63,382 nt of DNA from an uncultured Lachnospiraceae bacterium (GCA_947174495.1 CAMWJC010000009.1:1-63382); one strand, 5' to 3'; numbered from the stretch's first letter, positions 42,478 through 52,422 are shown. Numbers and translations are program-made. The notes: a model not told the origin generated them from the sequence alone.

Positions 42478-43425
42478 ATGTCCAATTCAACAAACGTTTC
42501 CGACAGGAAACAGGGCAGCAAAGCGGGGGAGTTGCATAATTCACTGGTATATGTAAAGCAGCACTGGCAGTTATATGTTATCTTCCTCCTACCGGCATTG
42601 GCGCTTACCTTGATCTTCAAGTATATCCCAATGGGCGGTATTCTGATTGCTTTCCAGGATTATAACCCGTTCAGAGGTATTCTGAAAAGCGAATGGGTAG
42701 GGCTTGGGTATTTTCGGAGATTTCTCTCATCTCCGGATTTTTTGTCCTATCTAGCAAACACATTAAAGCTTAGTGTATTCGGTCTCTTGTGGGGATTCCC
42801 GGTACCGGTTATTCTGGCATTTTTGCTGAATCGAATACAGAGTAAGGGAATTAAGAAGAAAATACAGCTTGTGCTGTATCTTCCAAACTTCATTTCTGTC
42901 ATCGTGCTCTGTGGTATTGTAAAGATTTTTCTTTCCGTAACCGGTCCGGTCAATCTGCTGTTTGGTAGCCAGATTAATTTCATGACTATGCCGGGAGCAT
43001 GGAGAACCATCTATATCGCAAGCGGCATCTGGCAGGGAGCCGGCTGGGCATCTATTATGTATACTGCTGCTCTTGCGAATGCAAGCCAGGATCTGAAAGA
43101 GGCAGCCTACTTGGACGGTGCCAATATCCTGCAGCAGATCAAGGTGGTTGAATGGCCTGCAATCAAAGATATCGTAGTAATCCAGTTCATCCTGCAGGCA
43201 GGAAATATCATGAGTATCGGATTTGAAAAAGCTTATGCTCTGCAGACGGATTTGAACCTTGCCAGTTCGGAAATTATTTCTACATATGTTTACAAACAAG
43301 GTCTTATCAGTGGTAACTTTAGTTTTTCAACGGCGGTTGGTCTTTTCAACACCGTAATTAACGTCATCCTGCTTTTGAGCGTAAACAAGATTGTGGCAAA
43401 GATGAACGAAGGACAGGGATTATAG
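42478..43425 (+). CDS. Carbohydrate ABC transporter permease, LplB type
   Basis: This is a six-span permease of 315 residues with the LplB/COG4209 signature YIPMGGILIAFQDYNPFRG and the EAA-type loop EAAYLDGANILQQIKVVEWP. It forms a channel with the YtcP-type permease that follows 10 bp later. No ATPase is in the locus, as usual for this class, which borrows a shared MsmK-like ATPase. AAAGGAGG precedes the ATG. Confidence 0.92.
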   Translation: MSNSTNVSDRKQGSKAGELHNSLVYVKQHWQLYVIFLLPALALTLIFKYIPMGGILIAFQDYNPFRGILKSEWVGLGYFRRFLSSPDFLSYLANTLKLSVFGLLWGFPVPVILAFLLNRIQSKGIKKKIQLVLYLPNFISVIVLCGIVKIFLSVTGPVNLLFGSQINFMTMPGAWRTIYIASGIWQGAGWASIMYTAALANASQDLKEAAYLDGANILQQIKVVEWPAIKDIVVIQFILQAGNIMSIGFEKAYALQTDLNLASSEIISTYVYKQGLISGNFSFSTAVGLFNTVINVILLLSVNKIVAKMNEGQGL

Positions 43426-43435
43426 GAGGTTCGGG

Positions 43436-44332
43436 ATGGATAAGAAAAAATTTTCCAATTATGGCTTGCAGGATAAAATGCTTCTATTAATAGGATACAC
43501 TCTGATCGGCCTGTTTGTACTTGCAATAATTATTCCTGTAATCTATATCATTGTTGCTTCTTTTATTGATCCGGTAACGCTGCAGAACAAAGGAATTACC
43601 TTTGATTTCAGCAAATGGACTCTGACCGCCTATGAGCGTGTCGGATCTAATGCGCAAATCTGGGTCGGCTTTAAGAATGCGGTTGTTTACTCTATAGTAT
43701 TTACCGTAGTATCCGTAGGTATCACGCTTCTGGCTGCATACCCCATGTCGAGGGCAGATTTCAGGGGTAGAAAATTCTTTAACGTTATTTTTATGATCAC
43801 CATGTTTTTTGGCGGCGGTCTGATTCCTACTTATCTGTTGATTGGTAATCTGGGACTGTTGGACAGTATGTGGGCAATCATTCTTCCCGGCGCTTTCAGT
43901 GTATGGAATATGACTATTGCGAGAACTTACTACCGTGGAATTCCTTCAGAGCTTCGTGAAGCGGCGGATGTGGACGGAGCAGATGAGCTTGTCTACTACT
44001 TTAAAATTTTGTTGCCGGTATGTACACCGATTATCGCAGTGCTTGCCTTGTGGCAGTTTGTTGCAATGTGGAACAGCTACTTTGATGCAATGATTTATCT
44101 GAACAGCTCGGCGAAGCAGCCTCTGCAGCTTGTGCTCCGTGCCATCCTGATTCAGAGTAAGCCGGAGCCTGGTATGGTTTCTGACATACAAAGCACAGCC
44201 CAGAGGGCTCAGCTTGCAGAACTTTTGAAATATGCTACTATTATTATTTCCAGTCTTCCGCTTTTGGTGATGTATCCGTTTTTCCAGAAATATTTTGACA
44301 GCGGCATCATGGCGGGTTCTGTTAAGGGCTGA
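43436..44332 (+). CDS. Carbohydrate ABC transporter permease, YtcP type
   Basis: This 298-residue permease has six spans and the EAA loop REAADVDGADELVYYFKI followed by LLPVCTPIIAVL. It begins with LLIGYTLIGLFVLAIIIPVIY. It is the partner of the LplB-type permease. AGGAGG six bases before the ATG. It ends a few bases before the solute-binding protein gene. Confidence 0.92.
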   Translation: MDKKKFSNYGLQDKMLLLIGYTLIGLFVLAIIIPVIYIIVASFIDPVTLQNKGITFDFSKWTLTAYERVGSNAQIWVGFKNAVVYSIVFTVVSVGITLLAAYPMSRADFRGRKFFNVIFMITMFFGGGLIPTYLLIGNLGLLDSMWAIILPGAFSVWNMTIARTYYRGIPSELREAADVDGADELVYYFKILLPVCTPIIAVLALWQFVAMWNSYFDAMIYLNSSAKQPLQLVLRAILIQSKPEPGMVSDIQSTAQRAQLAELLKYATIIISSLPLLVMYPFFQKYFDSGIMAGSVKG

Positions 44333-44355
44333 TGAATGTGAAAAGGAGCAAGGAT

Positions 44356-46026
44356 ATGAAGAAAAAATTTATAAAACGCGGAATCGCTTTCGTATTGGCG
44401 ACGGCAATGCTACTCCCCTTGACCGCATGCGGAAGAACAGCTGCCTCCCTAAATACGGGTGAAGAAATGCAGGTGGTGGACCTTGCAGAACTGCAGTTCC
44501 CGCTGGCAGAGAAGAAGACTCTCACCGGAATGATCAGCTATCCGGCCAACACGGAGTCCAATCCGAATAATAGAACGATTTTTAAAAGGCTTCAGGAAAA
44601 TACCAACGTAGAGATTGAATGGATGGCGATCCAATCGGATCAGTGGGGAGATAAAATAGCGCTTAATATGTCCAACCCAAATCTTCTGACTGATTTTGTG
44701 TTCACTGCAAATTTCAGCGACAACGACCTTCTCAGGTATGCAAATTATGGTGCAATCATTCCGTTGGAAGAATATATTGATACCTACATGCCGAATTTAA
44801 AGGCTGTTTTTGACAAATATCCGGAATACAGAAAGATGAGTACGGGTGTAGACGGCCATATCTGGGCGCTTCCGTGGATTGAGCAGCTCGGCTCTGGAAA
44901 AACAGCTATTCAGTCAGTCAGCGAGATGCCCTTTATCAACAAGAAATGGCTGGACTTTTTAGGGCTTGAGATGCCGGAAACGGTGGATGAATTTGAACAG
45001 ACGCTGATTGCCTTCCGGGATCATGCATCGGAGCTTCAGAAGGAGTTTGGCATTGAGGGAAGCATTATTCCCATGTCCTGCATCGTCAATGACGGCAGCC
45101 AGGACATGGCCCTTTTGATCAATGGTTTCGGCGAAGGTTACGGTGACGGAGACCAGGGAAGACATATTGCGGTGACTGACGACCTGAAAGTAATCTGTAC
45201 GGGAAGCCAGCCGGGCTTCCGGGCAGGTCTCGAATGGCTTCACAAGCTGTATGAAGAGGGTCTGATCGATTCCGAGGCGTTTACACAGGAATGGTCCACC
45301 TATGTAGCAAAAGGAAAATCCGGACGTTACGGTGTATGTTTCAGCTGGGACGTTGCCAATGTTGTAGATGATTTTAATGGATGGGTTCCGCTTCCGGCGC
45401 TGACTGCGGATGTAAGAAACATCACGCCTGAGAACGAGTCTTTTACAAGCGGATATGACAGAGGCCGCTGTGTAGTAACGGCAGTTGCCACAGAGCCGGC
45501 ACTGGTATGCGCATGGCTGGATCAGATGTACGCTCCCCTGCAGTCGCCTCAGAACAACTGGGGAACCTACGGTGAAAGCGATGATTTTGATATCTTTGAG
45601 ATGGGAACCAACGATGCCGGGGAACCGATGCTGAAGCACGCTGCACTCGGTGACGCGTCTCCGGTGGAAGTAAGAGAGGCGGAATCTGTTAATGGTCCGC
45701 TGGCGGTTCTTGATGAATATTATGGTGTGTATGTCACCTGCCCGGATGATGCGCAGTACCGTCTGGACTGGATCAAGGACAATTTCACAGAGGATATGCA
45801 CACAGAGTATGTGTATCCGAAGGTATTCATGAGCAGGGAAGATACAGACAGACTCTCTGTTTTGAATCCCGATATCACATCACACATCAATGAATTCCGT
45901 TCCAGGACAATCATGGAAGGATGTACAGACAGTGACTGGAATGAATATATCAACAAATTAAATGCTTATGGAGTAGATGAATATCTGTCTATTTTCCAGA
46001 AATATCTGAATTCTTTCTACGAATAA
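44356..46026 (+). CDS. Extracellular solute-binding lipoprotein, LplA-like
   Basis: A lipoprotein signal peptide ends in the lipobox LTAC with C25. The mature protein of about 530 residues matches family 1 large binding proteins of LplA type. It would deliver an oligosaccharide to the two permeases. The start at 44356 has an AGGAGCAAGG site and gives a clean signal peptide; an in-frame ATG eight codons upstream is less likely. Confidence 0.9.
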   Translation: MKKKFIKRGIAFVLATAMLLPLTACGRTAASLNTGEEMQVVDLAELQFPLAEKKTLTGMISYPANTESNPNNRTIFKRLQENTNVEIEWMAIQSDQWGDKIALNMSNPNLLTDFVFTANFSDNDLLRYANYGAIIPLEEYIDTYMPNLKAVFDKYPEYRKMSTGVDGHIWALPWIEQLGSGKTAIQSVSEMPFINKKWLDFLGLEMPETVDEFEQTLIAFRDHASELQKEFGIEGSIIPMSCIVNDGSQDMALLINGFGEGYGDGDQGRHIAVTDDLKVICTGSQPGFRAGLEWLHKLYEEGLIDSEAFTQEWSTYVAKGKSGRYGVCFSWDVANVVDDFNGWVPLPALTADVRNITPENESFTSGYDRGRCVVTAVATEPALVCAWLDQMYAPLQSPQNNWGTYGESDDFDIFEMGTNDAGEPMLKHAALGDASPVEVREAESVNGPLAVLDEYYGVYVTCPDDAQYRLDWIKDNFTEDMHTEYVYPKVFMSREDTDRLSVLNPDITSHINEFRSRTIMEGCTDSDWNEYINKLNAYGVDEYLSIFQKYLNSFYE

Positions 46027-46047
46027 GCAGATTTTAGGAGGTTAATC

Positions 46048-47532
46048 ATGGCAAGCCAGATTTTGCGTGAGGTAAGAGAATATGAACAGACATTTGAGAA
46101 AAGCATCAAAGAGCAGGAAAGACCGGCTTTTCATTTGAGCCCGCGCGTTGGCTGGACGAATGACCCAAATGGTTTTTCATTTTATGATGGAAAATACCAT
46201 CTTTTTTACCAGTATTATCCCTATGACTCCCACTGGGGGCTTATGCACTGGGGGCATGCAGTGAGCAGTGACCTTCTGCACTGGGAATATCTTCCGGCTG
46301 CTCTTGCACCGGATGAAGCATATGATAAAGATGGCTGCTTTTCGGGGAGCGCGGTTACGCTCCCCGATGGAAAGCAGTTACTCATGTATACTGGTGTAGC
46401 TAAAGAAACACTTGAGGATGGCAGTGTCTGCGAAGTTCAAAGACAGTGTATTGCAACCGGAGATGGTATTAATTATGAAAAATATGCAGGGAATCCAGTA
46501 TTGACAGAGGCGGATCTTCCGGAAGGAAGCAGCAGAATTGATTTTCGCGATCCCAAGATATGGAAAGGAAACGATGGCTGCTACTATGCCGTAGCCGGGA
46601 ACCGGCCTGCCGATGGCAGCGGTCAGATTTTATTATTTGAAAGCCCCGATGGATTTCACTGGAAATTTAATAAGGTATTGTGTTCCAACAGGCATCGCTA
46701 TGGAAGAATGTGGGAATGTCCTGATTTTTTCGAGCTGGATGGAAAGCAGCTTCTGTTGGTAAGTCCACAGGATATGCTGCCTCAGGGATTTGAATATCAC
46801 AACGGCAATGGGACTGTATGCATCATCGGAACCTATGATGAAGCGAGCAAAAATTTTGTGGAAGAGCGTAATCAGGCAATTGATTATGGAATTGATTTCT
46901 ATGCGCCCCAAACTCTGCTTACACCCGATGGCAGACGGATTATGATCGGCTGGATGCAGAATTGGGACACCTGTAATCCAACTATGGTTCAAACTCCTTG
47001 GTTCGGGCAGATGAGTCTGCCCCGGGAACTCTCTATAAAAAACGGACGCCTGTATCAAAAGCCGATTCGTGAACTGGAAGCTATGCGTGCGAATGAAGTA
47101 CGTTATGCGGACGTTACGTTTACAGATACTTTGCAGCTGAGCAGTATCACAGGCAGGAGAATCGATATGGAATTGGACATCCGACCGGTTGATGATAGCA
47201 ATGTATATCAGAAATTTGCGGTGCGCTTTGCACAGGACACAAATTATCATACAGCAGTCAGTTTTCGGCCCCATGAATCAATTCTTAAGATTGACCGGAA
47301 GTTTTCCGGTTCCAGAAGGGCAGTCATCCATCAGCGCCGCAGTCTGGTGAGACATCAAAACGGCAGAATCCGGCTGAGGCTGATCTTAGACCGTTTCAGT
47401 GCAGAACTGTTTGTAAACGATGGAGAACAGGTGCTTTCGGCAACGATATACACAGATCTGACCGCAGAAGGAATTTCATTCTTCTCTAACGGTCTGGTAA
47501 ATATGGATGTGGTAAAATATGATCTGATATAG
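46048..47532 (+). CDS. GH32 beta-fructosidase (sucrose/fructan hydrolase)
   Basis: A five-bladed propeller of the GH32 family with WTNDPNG (nucleophile D39), FRDPK (transition-state D168) and WECPDFF (acid/base E223), all present, is followed by a beta-sandwich domain, 494 residues in all. There is no signal peptide, so it acts in the cytoplasm on imported sugar. With an ABC importer rather than a PTS system, the substrate is likely unphosphorylated sucrose or short fructo-oligosaccharide (inference). AGGAGG precedes the ATG. Confidence 0.93.
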   Translation: MASQILREVREYEQTFEKSIKEQERPAFHLSPRVGWTNDPNGFSFYDGKYHLFYQYYPYDSHWGLMHWGHAVSSDLLHWEYLPAALAPDEAYDKDGCFSGSAVTLPDGKQLLMYTGVAKETLEDGSVCEVQRQCIATGDGINYEKYAGNPVLTEADLPEGSSRIDFRDPKIWKGNDGCYYAVAGNRPADGSGQILLFESPDGFHWKFNKVLCSNRHRYGRMWECPDFFELDGKQLLLVSPQDMLPQGFEYHNGNGTVCIIGTYDEASKNFVEERNQAIDYGIDFYAPQTLLTPDGRRIMIGWMQNWDTCNPTMVQTPWFGQMSLPRELSIKNGRLYQKPIRELEAMRANEVRYADVTFTDTLQLSSITGRRIDMELDIRPVDDSNVYQKFAVRFAQDTNYHTAVSFRPHESILKIDRKFSGSRRAVIHQRRSLVRHQNGRIRLRLILDRFSAELFVNDGEQVLSATIYTDLTAEGISFFSNGLVNMDVVKYDLI

Positions 47533-47540
47533 ATAATAGA

Positions 47541-47575
47541 GAAGGATCCTTCGTCACTTAGGATCCTTCATCTTT
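47541..47575 (+). terminator. Terminator of the GH32 operon
   Basis: GAAGGATCCT (47541-47550) and AGGATCCTTC (47560-47569) form a perfect 10-bp stem, followed by ATCTTTT. Confidence 0.7.
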
Positions 47576-47597
47576 TAGGCTCCTTCATCTCTTCAGA

Positions 47598-48818
47598 TCA
47601 TCTACCTACCTGGCAGTTCATATACCGCTTCTTCCCAAGCACTGCAAGCACTCCTCCAAGGATACTATACAGGATAGGAATCACCTGCCAAAATACCAGC
47701 GTCTGCCCAAATACGGGAACTGTGCGGCAGTCAAAAATATTCCATACCGCCACTGCATTACTTGGCAGGTAACTCCACGCCTGTGATAGCACGCGGTATC
47801 GTTCCGGCAGAGATGACACAAACATACACAATATGATCAGCCCTGTCGTCAGGGCAAGGGTACCCAGACTACTGCGGAACATTTCCGACAACAGCATAAC
47901 AAATATTCCCACCAAAACTGCTGCCAGAATTGCCATGCCACAGGCAATCAGAACACTCTCACCCACACTTAACTGATAGGAATAATCCGGCATAATAAGC
48001 TGGCAAGCCGCTTCAAATCCCTCCAAACCATACAGGAAATACGTTTCCAGAATTGCCATACCGAAAACCAGTACGCTAAATCCGGCTGCAAAACTGATTC
48101 CCGCAAGAAACTTTGCCAAATAAACCGGCGCCCTTCCATACTGGCTGCTCAGAATTAACTGATCTGTTTTCCGGCTATGCTCTTCTGAAAACACTCCTGC
48201 AAGGCAGATTGTCACTGCAAGCAATATCAGCACACCATTTGTATAAGTACCATCAAGAAGATGCCAGTATCCTTCCTTAAACCGGAAAGTTATAGGCCAT
48301 TCCAGTTTTTTATCCTGTTCCCGCCAAAAATTCTTTTCCTTCTCCGTCAGAAAATTTTCTTCCCAATTCTTTTCTATTGCATTTTGTCTTCGCTGATACA
48401 GTTCCTGCTCATCGGCTTTCCATACCATTGCTTCGGAGGTAGTCATCTGTCCTGCTGACCTTGCGAAATTGAAAATAGCGCTGTAGGGTCTTGCATAGGC
48501 CTGATATTCCTCGGTTCCCATATAATGCACAACCCCATTTATCGCTTCTTCAGGTATTTTCCCATACCCATCACTCATTTCCTCCAAAAGCTCCTGATCA
48601 ATCTGACGCCCGTCAAGCTTTTGCTGATCGGCCTTATAGATCTGGTTCATATGAAAATTGCTGTCTACTTTTACACCATCAATATAATAGCTGCCAAGAG
48701 AATCCACTCCCAGCGCCCCTAATACCAGAAGCAGAGTAATCATAACGGTAATCCATGAAATCTTCCGATGCAAAATCTTTCCTAATTCAAACTTATATAA
48801 CGTTCCCAGATTCTTCAT
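47598..48818 (-). CDS. ABC-2 type transporter permease
   Basis: One N-terminal span, a large outside domain (about 35-180) and five C-terminal spans make up its roughly 406 residues, as in ABC-2 exporter permeases. It pairs with the ATPase gene that overlaps it by 26 bp. The ATG at 48818 has GGAGG about nine bases before it. The exported substrate is unknown; such ECF-linked exporters often handle antimicrobial peptides. Confidence 0.83.
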   Translation of the reverse strand: MKNLGTLYKFELGKILHRKISWITVMITLLLVLGALGVDSLGSYYIDGVKVDSNFHMNQIYKADQQKLDGRQIDQELLEEMSDGYGKIPEEAINGVVHYMGTEEYQAYARPYSAIFNFARSAGQMTTSEAMVWKADEQELYQRRQNAIEKNWEENFLTEKEKNFWREQDKKLEWPITFRFKEGYWHLLDGTYTNGVLILLAVTICLAGVFSEEHSRKTDQLILSSQYGRAPVYLAKFLAGISFAAGFSVLVFGMAILETYFLYGLEGFEAACQLIMPDYSYQLSVGESVLIACGMAILAAVLVGIFVMLLSEMFRSSLGTLALTTGLIILCMFVSSLPERYRVLSQAWSYLPSNAVAVWNIFDCRTVPVFGQTLVFWQVIPILYSILGGVLAVLGKKRYMNCQVGR

Positions 48819-49566
48819 TACCCTGATCCTCCTCAAACTGCTTTAAATAAAACTCTTCCAAGTCACCCTGCTCTTCATCCCATTTCCCCTGATAAATAAG
48901 CTGCCCATCCTTCATCATCAAAATCGTATCCGCTATGTGCTCAATATCCGAAACGATATGGGTAGAAAGCAGCACGATGTTCTCCTTGCCAATCTCTGCA
49001 ATCAACTCCCGGAAACGAACTCTCTCCTTTGGATCAAGCCCTGCTGTCGGTTCATCCAGAATTAGAAGCTTTGGATCTCCAAGCAGTGCCTGCGCAATTC
49101 CCAGCCGCTGCTTCATCCCGCCGGAATAAGTCTTGATTTTCTTTTTACAGACTTCAGACAGCCCCACCAGCTTCAAAAGCTCTGATGCCTTTTTCTGAGC
49201 TGATCCTTTATCCAATCCTTTCAATGCCGCCATATATAGTAAAAATTTCATTCCCGTAAAGTCCGGATAATAACCGAAATCCTGCGGCAGATATCCCAAA
49301 AGCGCACGATATTCTTCCTCAGACACATCCACGGATATGTCCATCGGTGTCGCTGACGCTCCGCCGGTAGATACGCCGGCTTCATTCATGGAAATACTCC
49401 CGCTGTCAGGCTTTAAAATTCCGCACAAAAGTCGCATTAAGGTAGTCTTCCCTGCACCATTTGCACCTAACAAGCCGTAAACCCCTTTGTGCAATCTGAG
49501 CGATATCCTGTCCACTGCAATTTTACTTCCATATTGCTTTGATACGCGATCGATCATAAGCTCCAT
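48793..49566 (-). CDS. ABC transporter ATP-binding protein
   Basis: The ATPase has Walker A GANGAGKTT, a Q-loop at GYLPQDFGYY, the signature YSGGMKQRLGIAQ and Walker B LLILDEPTAGLDP, and the H-loop LLSTHIVSD. It has about 257 residues. The ATG at 49566 follows GGGAGGAATACAC; an upstream in-frame extension lies inside the preceding gene. It powers the ABC-2 permease encoded next. Confidence 0.93.
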   Translation of the reverse strand: MELMIDRVSKQYGSKIAVDRISLRLHKGVYGLLGANGAGKTTLMRLLCGILKPDSGSISMNEAGVSTGGASATPMDISVDVSEEEYRALLGYLPQDFGYYPDFTGMKFLLYMAALKGLDKGSAQKKASELLKLVGLSEVCKKKIKTYSGGMKQRLGIAQALLGDPKLLILDEPTAGLDPKERVRFRELIAEIGKENIVLLSTHIVSDIEHIADTILMMKDGQLIYQGKWDEEQGDLEEFYLKQFEEDQGNEESGNVI

Positions 49567-50270
49567 GTGTATTCCTCCCATCTTTCCATATTTCTTTTCC
49601 ACTCTTTTGCCGCAAGAACGCTGAGAATCCCCAATGCTGCCAGCCACCAGATAAACAGTTCCTCTTTATAAAGGAGTCTTGCAATTTGCGGAATCACCGC
49701 AATTACAACCGCCACCGCCAAAACCGCATATAAACACTCTCTGCCCCGCATTCTTCTTGCCAGATACAGGCCTGCCGTATTGGTCAGTAAATATGGCACC
49801 AGCAGATAGACACCCGTGCTCAGCAAAGGCATGCCTTCCAGCCAATGCCCCGCAAATACACTTAAGCCAAGCAATAACAAGTGTGCAAATCCCATAATTT
49901 CCATTCTTGCCAGAATCAGACTTTTCAAGGAAAATCTCGTAGCCATTTCCAGCTCTGCCATTTCACAGATTTCTGACCGCAGACTTTCCGCCAAAAAAGA
50001 CACTGCCAAAAAGGGAACTATCGCGGAAAACGCCCATAATACCTTTTTATCCGTTGCGGCACAAACAAAATATATGCCTGCAAAAGAAAGAACAGAAATC
50101 AGCCAGCCCCATTTTCCAATATAAAAAAATTGTGATGCCACAAATTTTCCATAGCTGATCCGGGAGGTAACAGTCTGTATTTTTCCGATATGGCACAGAA
50201 ACTCCTGTTTCCTCTCCGGCGCCGGTGCTTCCATTGTCTCCTTCAACGCTTTTTTCAACTCTTTTTCCAT
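49554..50270 (-). CDS. Membrane protein of unknown function in a sigma factor operon
   Basis: Six predicted membrane spans follow a cytoplasmic N-terminal segment (1-45) that could bind the sigma factor. The gene lies between the ECF sigma gene and the ABC exporter genes, with a 13-bp overlap to the latter. Its position suggests an anti-sigma or transporter role, but no anti-sigma motif is visible. Confidence 0.65.
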   Translation of the reverse strand: MEKELKKALKETMEAPAPERKQEFLCHIGKIQTVTSRISYGKFVASQFFYIGKWGWLISVLSFAGIYFVCAATDKKVLWAFSAIVPFLAVSFLAESLRSEICEMAELEMATRFSLKSLILARMEIMGFAHLLLLGLSVFAGHWLEGMPLLSTGVYLLVPYLLTNTAGLYLARRMRGRECLYAVLAVAVVIAVIPQIARLLYKEELFIWWLAALGILSVLAAKEWKRNMERWEEYTWSL

Positions 50271-50316
50271 TTCACTCTCCCTTTTCTTTTCCCATAGCAG
50301 CCTGCTTTTGCTTCAC

Positions 50317-50832
50317 TTATGGCTGCATATTTATTTCTCCCAGCTTTTCTTTCAAGGTTTTCAAAATCCTTTGCAGCTTCCGGTAACAGGAAAATCGTGA
50401 CATCCGATACATACTGCAGATTACTGAAACCGGAACTTCATTTACATATCGGAGGAGCACCAGTTCCCGTTCTTCTTCCTCAAGCTCACTGAGCACTGCC
50501 TGAACTGTCATAGATGAAATAACTCTCTCCTCCATGTCAGAAGAAACAGCTCCACTACGAGGACTGTTTCTCATGCCTTCCGCCTCATCAAAACCTTCTT
50601 CAAAGTTCTGATATTTCTTTTTCCTGTACTCATCAATACAAAGATTCCTGGCAATTGTATATAGATATCGCAGTGCTTTCCCCTCATTGTGATAATCCTT
50701 GCTTTCCAAAAAGCGCAAGAAGGTTTCCTGCGTGATATCTTCGGCAATCTCACGTTTCTGCAATTTAAAATAGCAGTAACGATAAATCTTATCGTACTGC
50801 TCTTCTATCTCTTTTGCTTTATCTATGGACAC
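50317..50832 (-). CDS. ECF-type RNA polymerase sigma factor
   Basis: Region 2 (YCYFKLQKREIAEDITQETF) and region 4 (ERELVLLRYVNEVPVSVICS with a helix-turn-helix) are both seen in its 171 residues. The start is GTG at 50832 with GGAGG ten bases before it. It is the first gene of the exporter operon and probably autoregulates it, with the membrane protein next door as a possible control partner. Confidence 0.9.
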   Translation of the reverse strand: MSIDKAKEIEEQYDKIYRYCYFKLQKREIAEDITQETFLRFLESKDYHNEGKALRYLYTIARNLCIDEYRKKKYQNFEEGFDEAEGMRNSPRSGAVSSDMEERVISSMTVQAVLSELEEEERELVLLRYVNEVPVSVICSMYRMSRFSCYRKLQRILKTLKEKLGEINMQP

Positions 50833-50903
50833 GCTTTAGAAACCTCCTTTCAATATGTATAACGAGGCAATCTCTGAAAATGTGCGGTGTATATGAAAAT
50901 TTT

Positions 50904-51653
50904 TTAATCCAAAAATCCCAAATACTCATCAAAAATATTAAACAGCATATTCCCGGCACATACCGGAATCTCAGCGGTCGTCCCTTTCAGCGGAACATAC
51001 TTATACAGATCATCCGCTCTGGTAAGCACCAAAACCGGTATCACATCATATTCCGGTCCAAACAACACTTCCTGATAAGCGCTGTACTTCGCCGCCTGCG
51101 CCACCTCTTCTTCCTCAATCTTATCATTCATCTTAAATTCCAGAGAAAACACATAATTTTCCGTGATCACCAGTACATCCGCATAGATTCGGATTGCCCG
51201 CGACTTCTTGATCCGCAGTTCAAAGGCAATCTCCCAATCCTCATAGGACACGCCTTCCAAGTCGTCAAACAATGCCCGCATAGTATCGGCACTGTCCCGA
51301 AAGGAGTGAAACAGTCCCCGGGTGTCGTTCAGATTCCGCCCAATCCGCTTACAGCCCTGTTGTAACATTTCAAACCATTCTTCCTGTGAAAGCTCCAGAA
51401 ATTCCCTTACCGTGGAATAATAGCCGCAAAAATCCTCCAGTCCCCGGTGAGGTCTGGACTGGCGAATATAACCATGCCAGTTATAATCCTTATCCTGACA
51501 ACACAACTCATGCATATAGGGAGATGCATACAGATAATGGTTCACCACTTTTCTGTCCTTATTCAGTTTCTTTGCGATTTCCTTTGCCTTGATACCGTCA
51601 CTGCTACAGATCAGGGCATAAATATCTCTCTCAATAATGTCCATTTCACTCAC
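50904..51653 (-). CDS. wHTH protein with PD-(D/E)XK-like nuclease domain
   Basis: The N-terminal 60 residues form a winged helix (IKAKEIAKKLNKDRKVVNHYL). The C-terminal part (about 140-240) has the nuclease-like order IRIYADVLVI, YVFSLEFKM and EVAQAAKYSAYQEVL, that is D, E-x-K and Q with the right spacing for a PD-(D/E)XK fold. The middle has no recognised domain. It has 249 residues. The start is GTG at 51653 after GAGGAG. No restriction or helicase partner is beside it, so a role in nucleic-acid defence or repair is only possible. Confidence 0.7.
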   Translation of the reverse strand: MSEMDIIERDIYALICSSDGIKAKEIAKKLNKDRKVVNHYLYASPYMHELCCQDKDYNWHGYIRQSRPHRGLEDFCGYYSTVREFLELSQEEWFEMLQQGCKRIGRNLNDTRGLFHSFRDSADTMRALFDDLEGVSYEDWEIAFELRIKKSRAIRIYADVLVITENYVFSLEFKMNDKIEEEEVAQAAKYSAYQEVLFGPEYDVIPVLVLTRADDLYKYVPLKGTTAEIPVCAGNMLFNIFDEYLGFLD

Positions 51654-51659
51654 AGCGTC

Positions 51660-52301
51660 TTACTCCTCGATAAGCGATATATTTTCACCGTCAAAAATGA
51701 TAGATGCAACCTTTTCTCTTGCAGACATTTCAATATCAACATAAGACTTCACATGGTAATCTGCGTCATAAACACACAAAGTATTATCACTATCCATATC
51801 CAACATCCATGTTTGAAATGGATCGTGAAAATCAAAAAATACGGTTTCCTTACTTGCAACATCAAAATAGCCGACACGAGTGCTGATAATACCGGAACCA
51901 CATAAACCGGTAAAGTATAATTCAAATTTGCCATCTCCATTCAAATCTGCAACAGCAAATGAATTCACTCCATGACTGCCAAACCACACGCCAAGCGGGT
52001 ACACTTTATCATCATACAGTAAAAAAATACTGCAGGATTTATCAAATTTGAAAATACTGAAATTATAATTATTTGCGATGTCCTCCGGAGTCACATTATA
52101 ACAATACTCATCATCATAATCTCCTCTATAACCGTCCAGAAGCTTTAAGAAGTCATCAACACCTTCTGATGAGGGAACCATCTGAAATGTTACAATGGGC
52201 ATGGTATCTTCCTGTTCGCTATGCTCTTCGTTTTGCCGACATCCGGTCAGCAGGAAGCACGCTGCAATTATTAACAATGTATATCTTATAAATTTTCTCA
52301 T
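51660..52301 (-). CDS. Lipoprotein with FG-GAP/VCBS-like repeat, function unknown
   Basis: A lipoprotein signal peptide ends in LLTGC with C21. The mature domain of about 190 residues has an FG-GAP/VCBS-like calcium loop, VADLNGDGKFELYF, typical of surface beta-propeller or repeat proteins. It ends six bases before the GTG of the wHTH gene, so the two are probably co-transcribed. The start at 52301 has an AGAGGAA site. Confidence 0.75.
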   Translation of the reverse strand: MRKFIRYTLLIIAACFLLTGCRQNEEHSEQEDTMPIVTFQMVPSSEGVDDFLKLLDGYRGDYDDEYCYNVTPEDIANNYNFSIFKFDKSCSIFLLYDDKVYPLGVWFGSHGVNSFAVADLNGDGKFELYFTGLCGSGIISTRVGYFDVASKETVFFDFHDPFQTWMLDMDSDNTLCVYDADYHVKSYVDIEMSAREKVASIIFDGENISLIEE

Positions 52302-52422
52302 ATGCCCGTTCCTCTGCACTCATGGCTATTATACATCTTATCCTCTGACACACTTTTTCTATCAAAGAAACTGTGATAACAAGTAAACATATTCTAGCAT
52401 ACTCCGGGCAGATTCGCAATTA

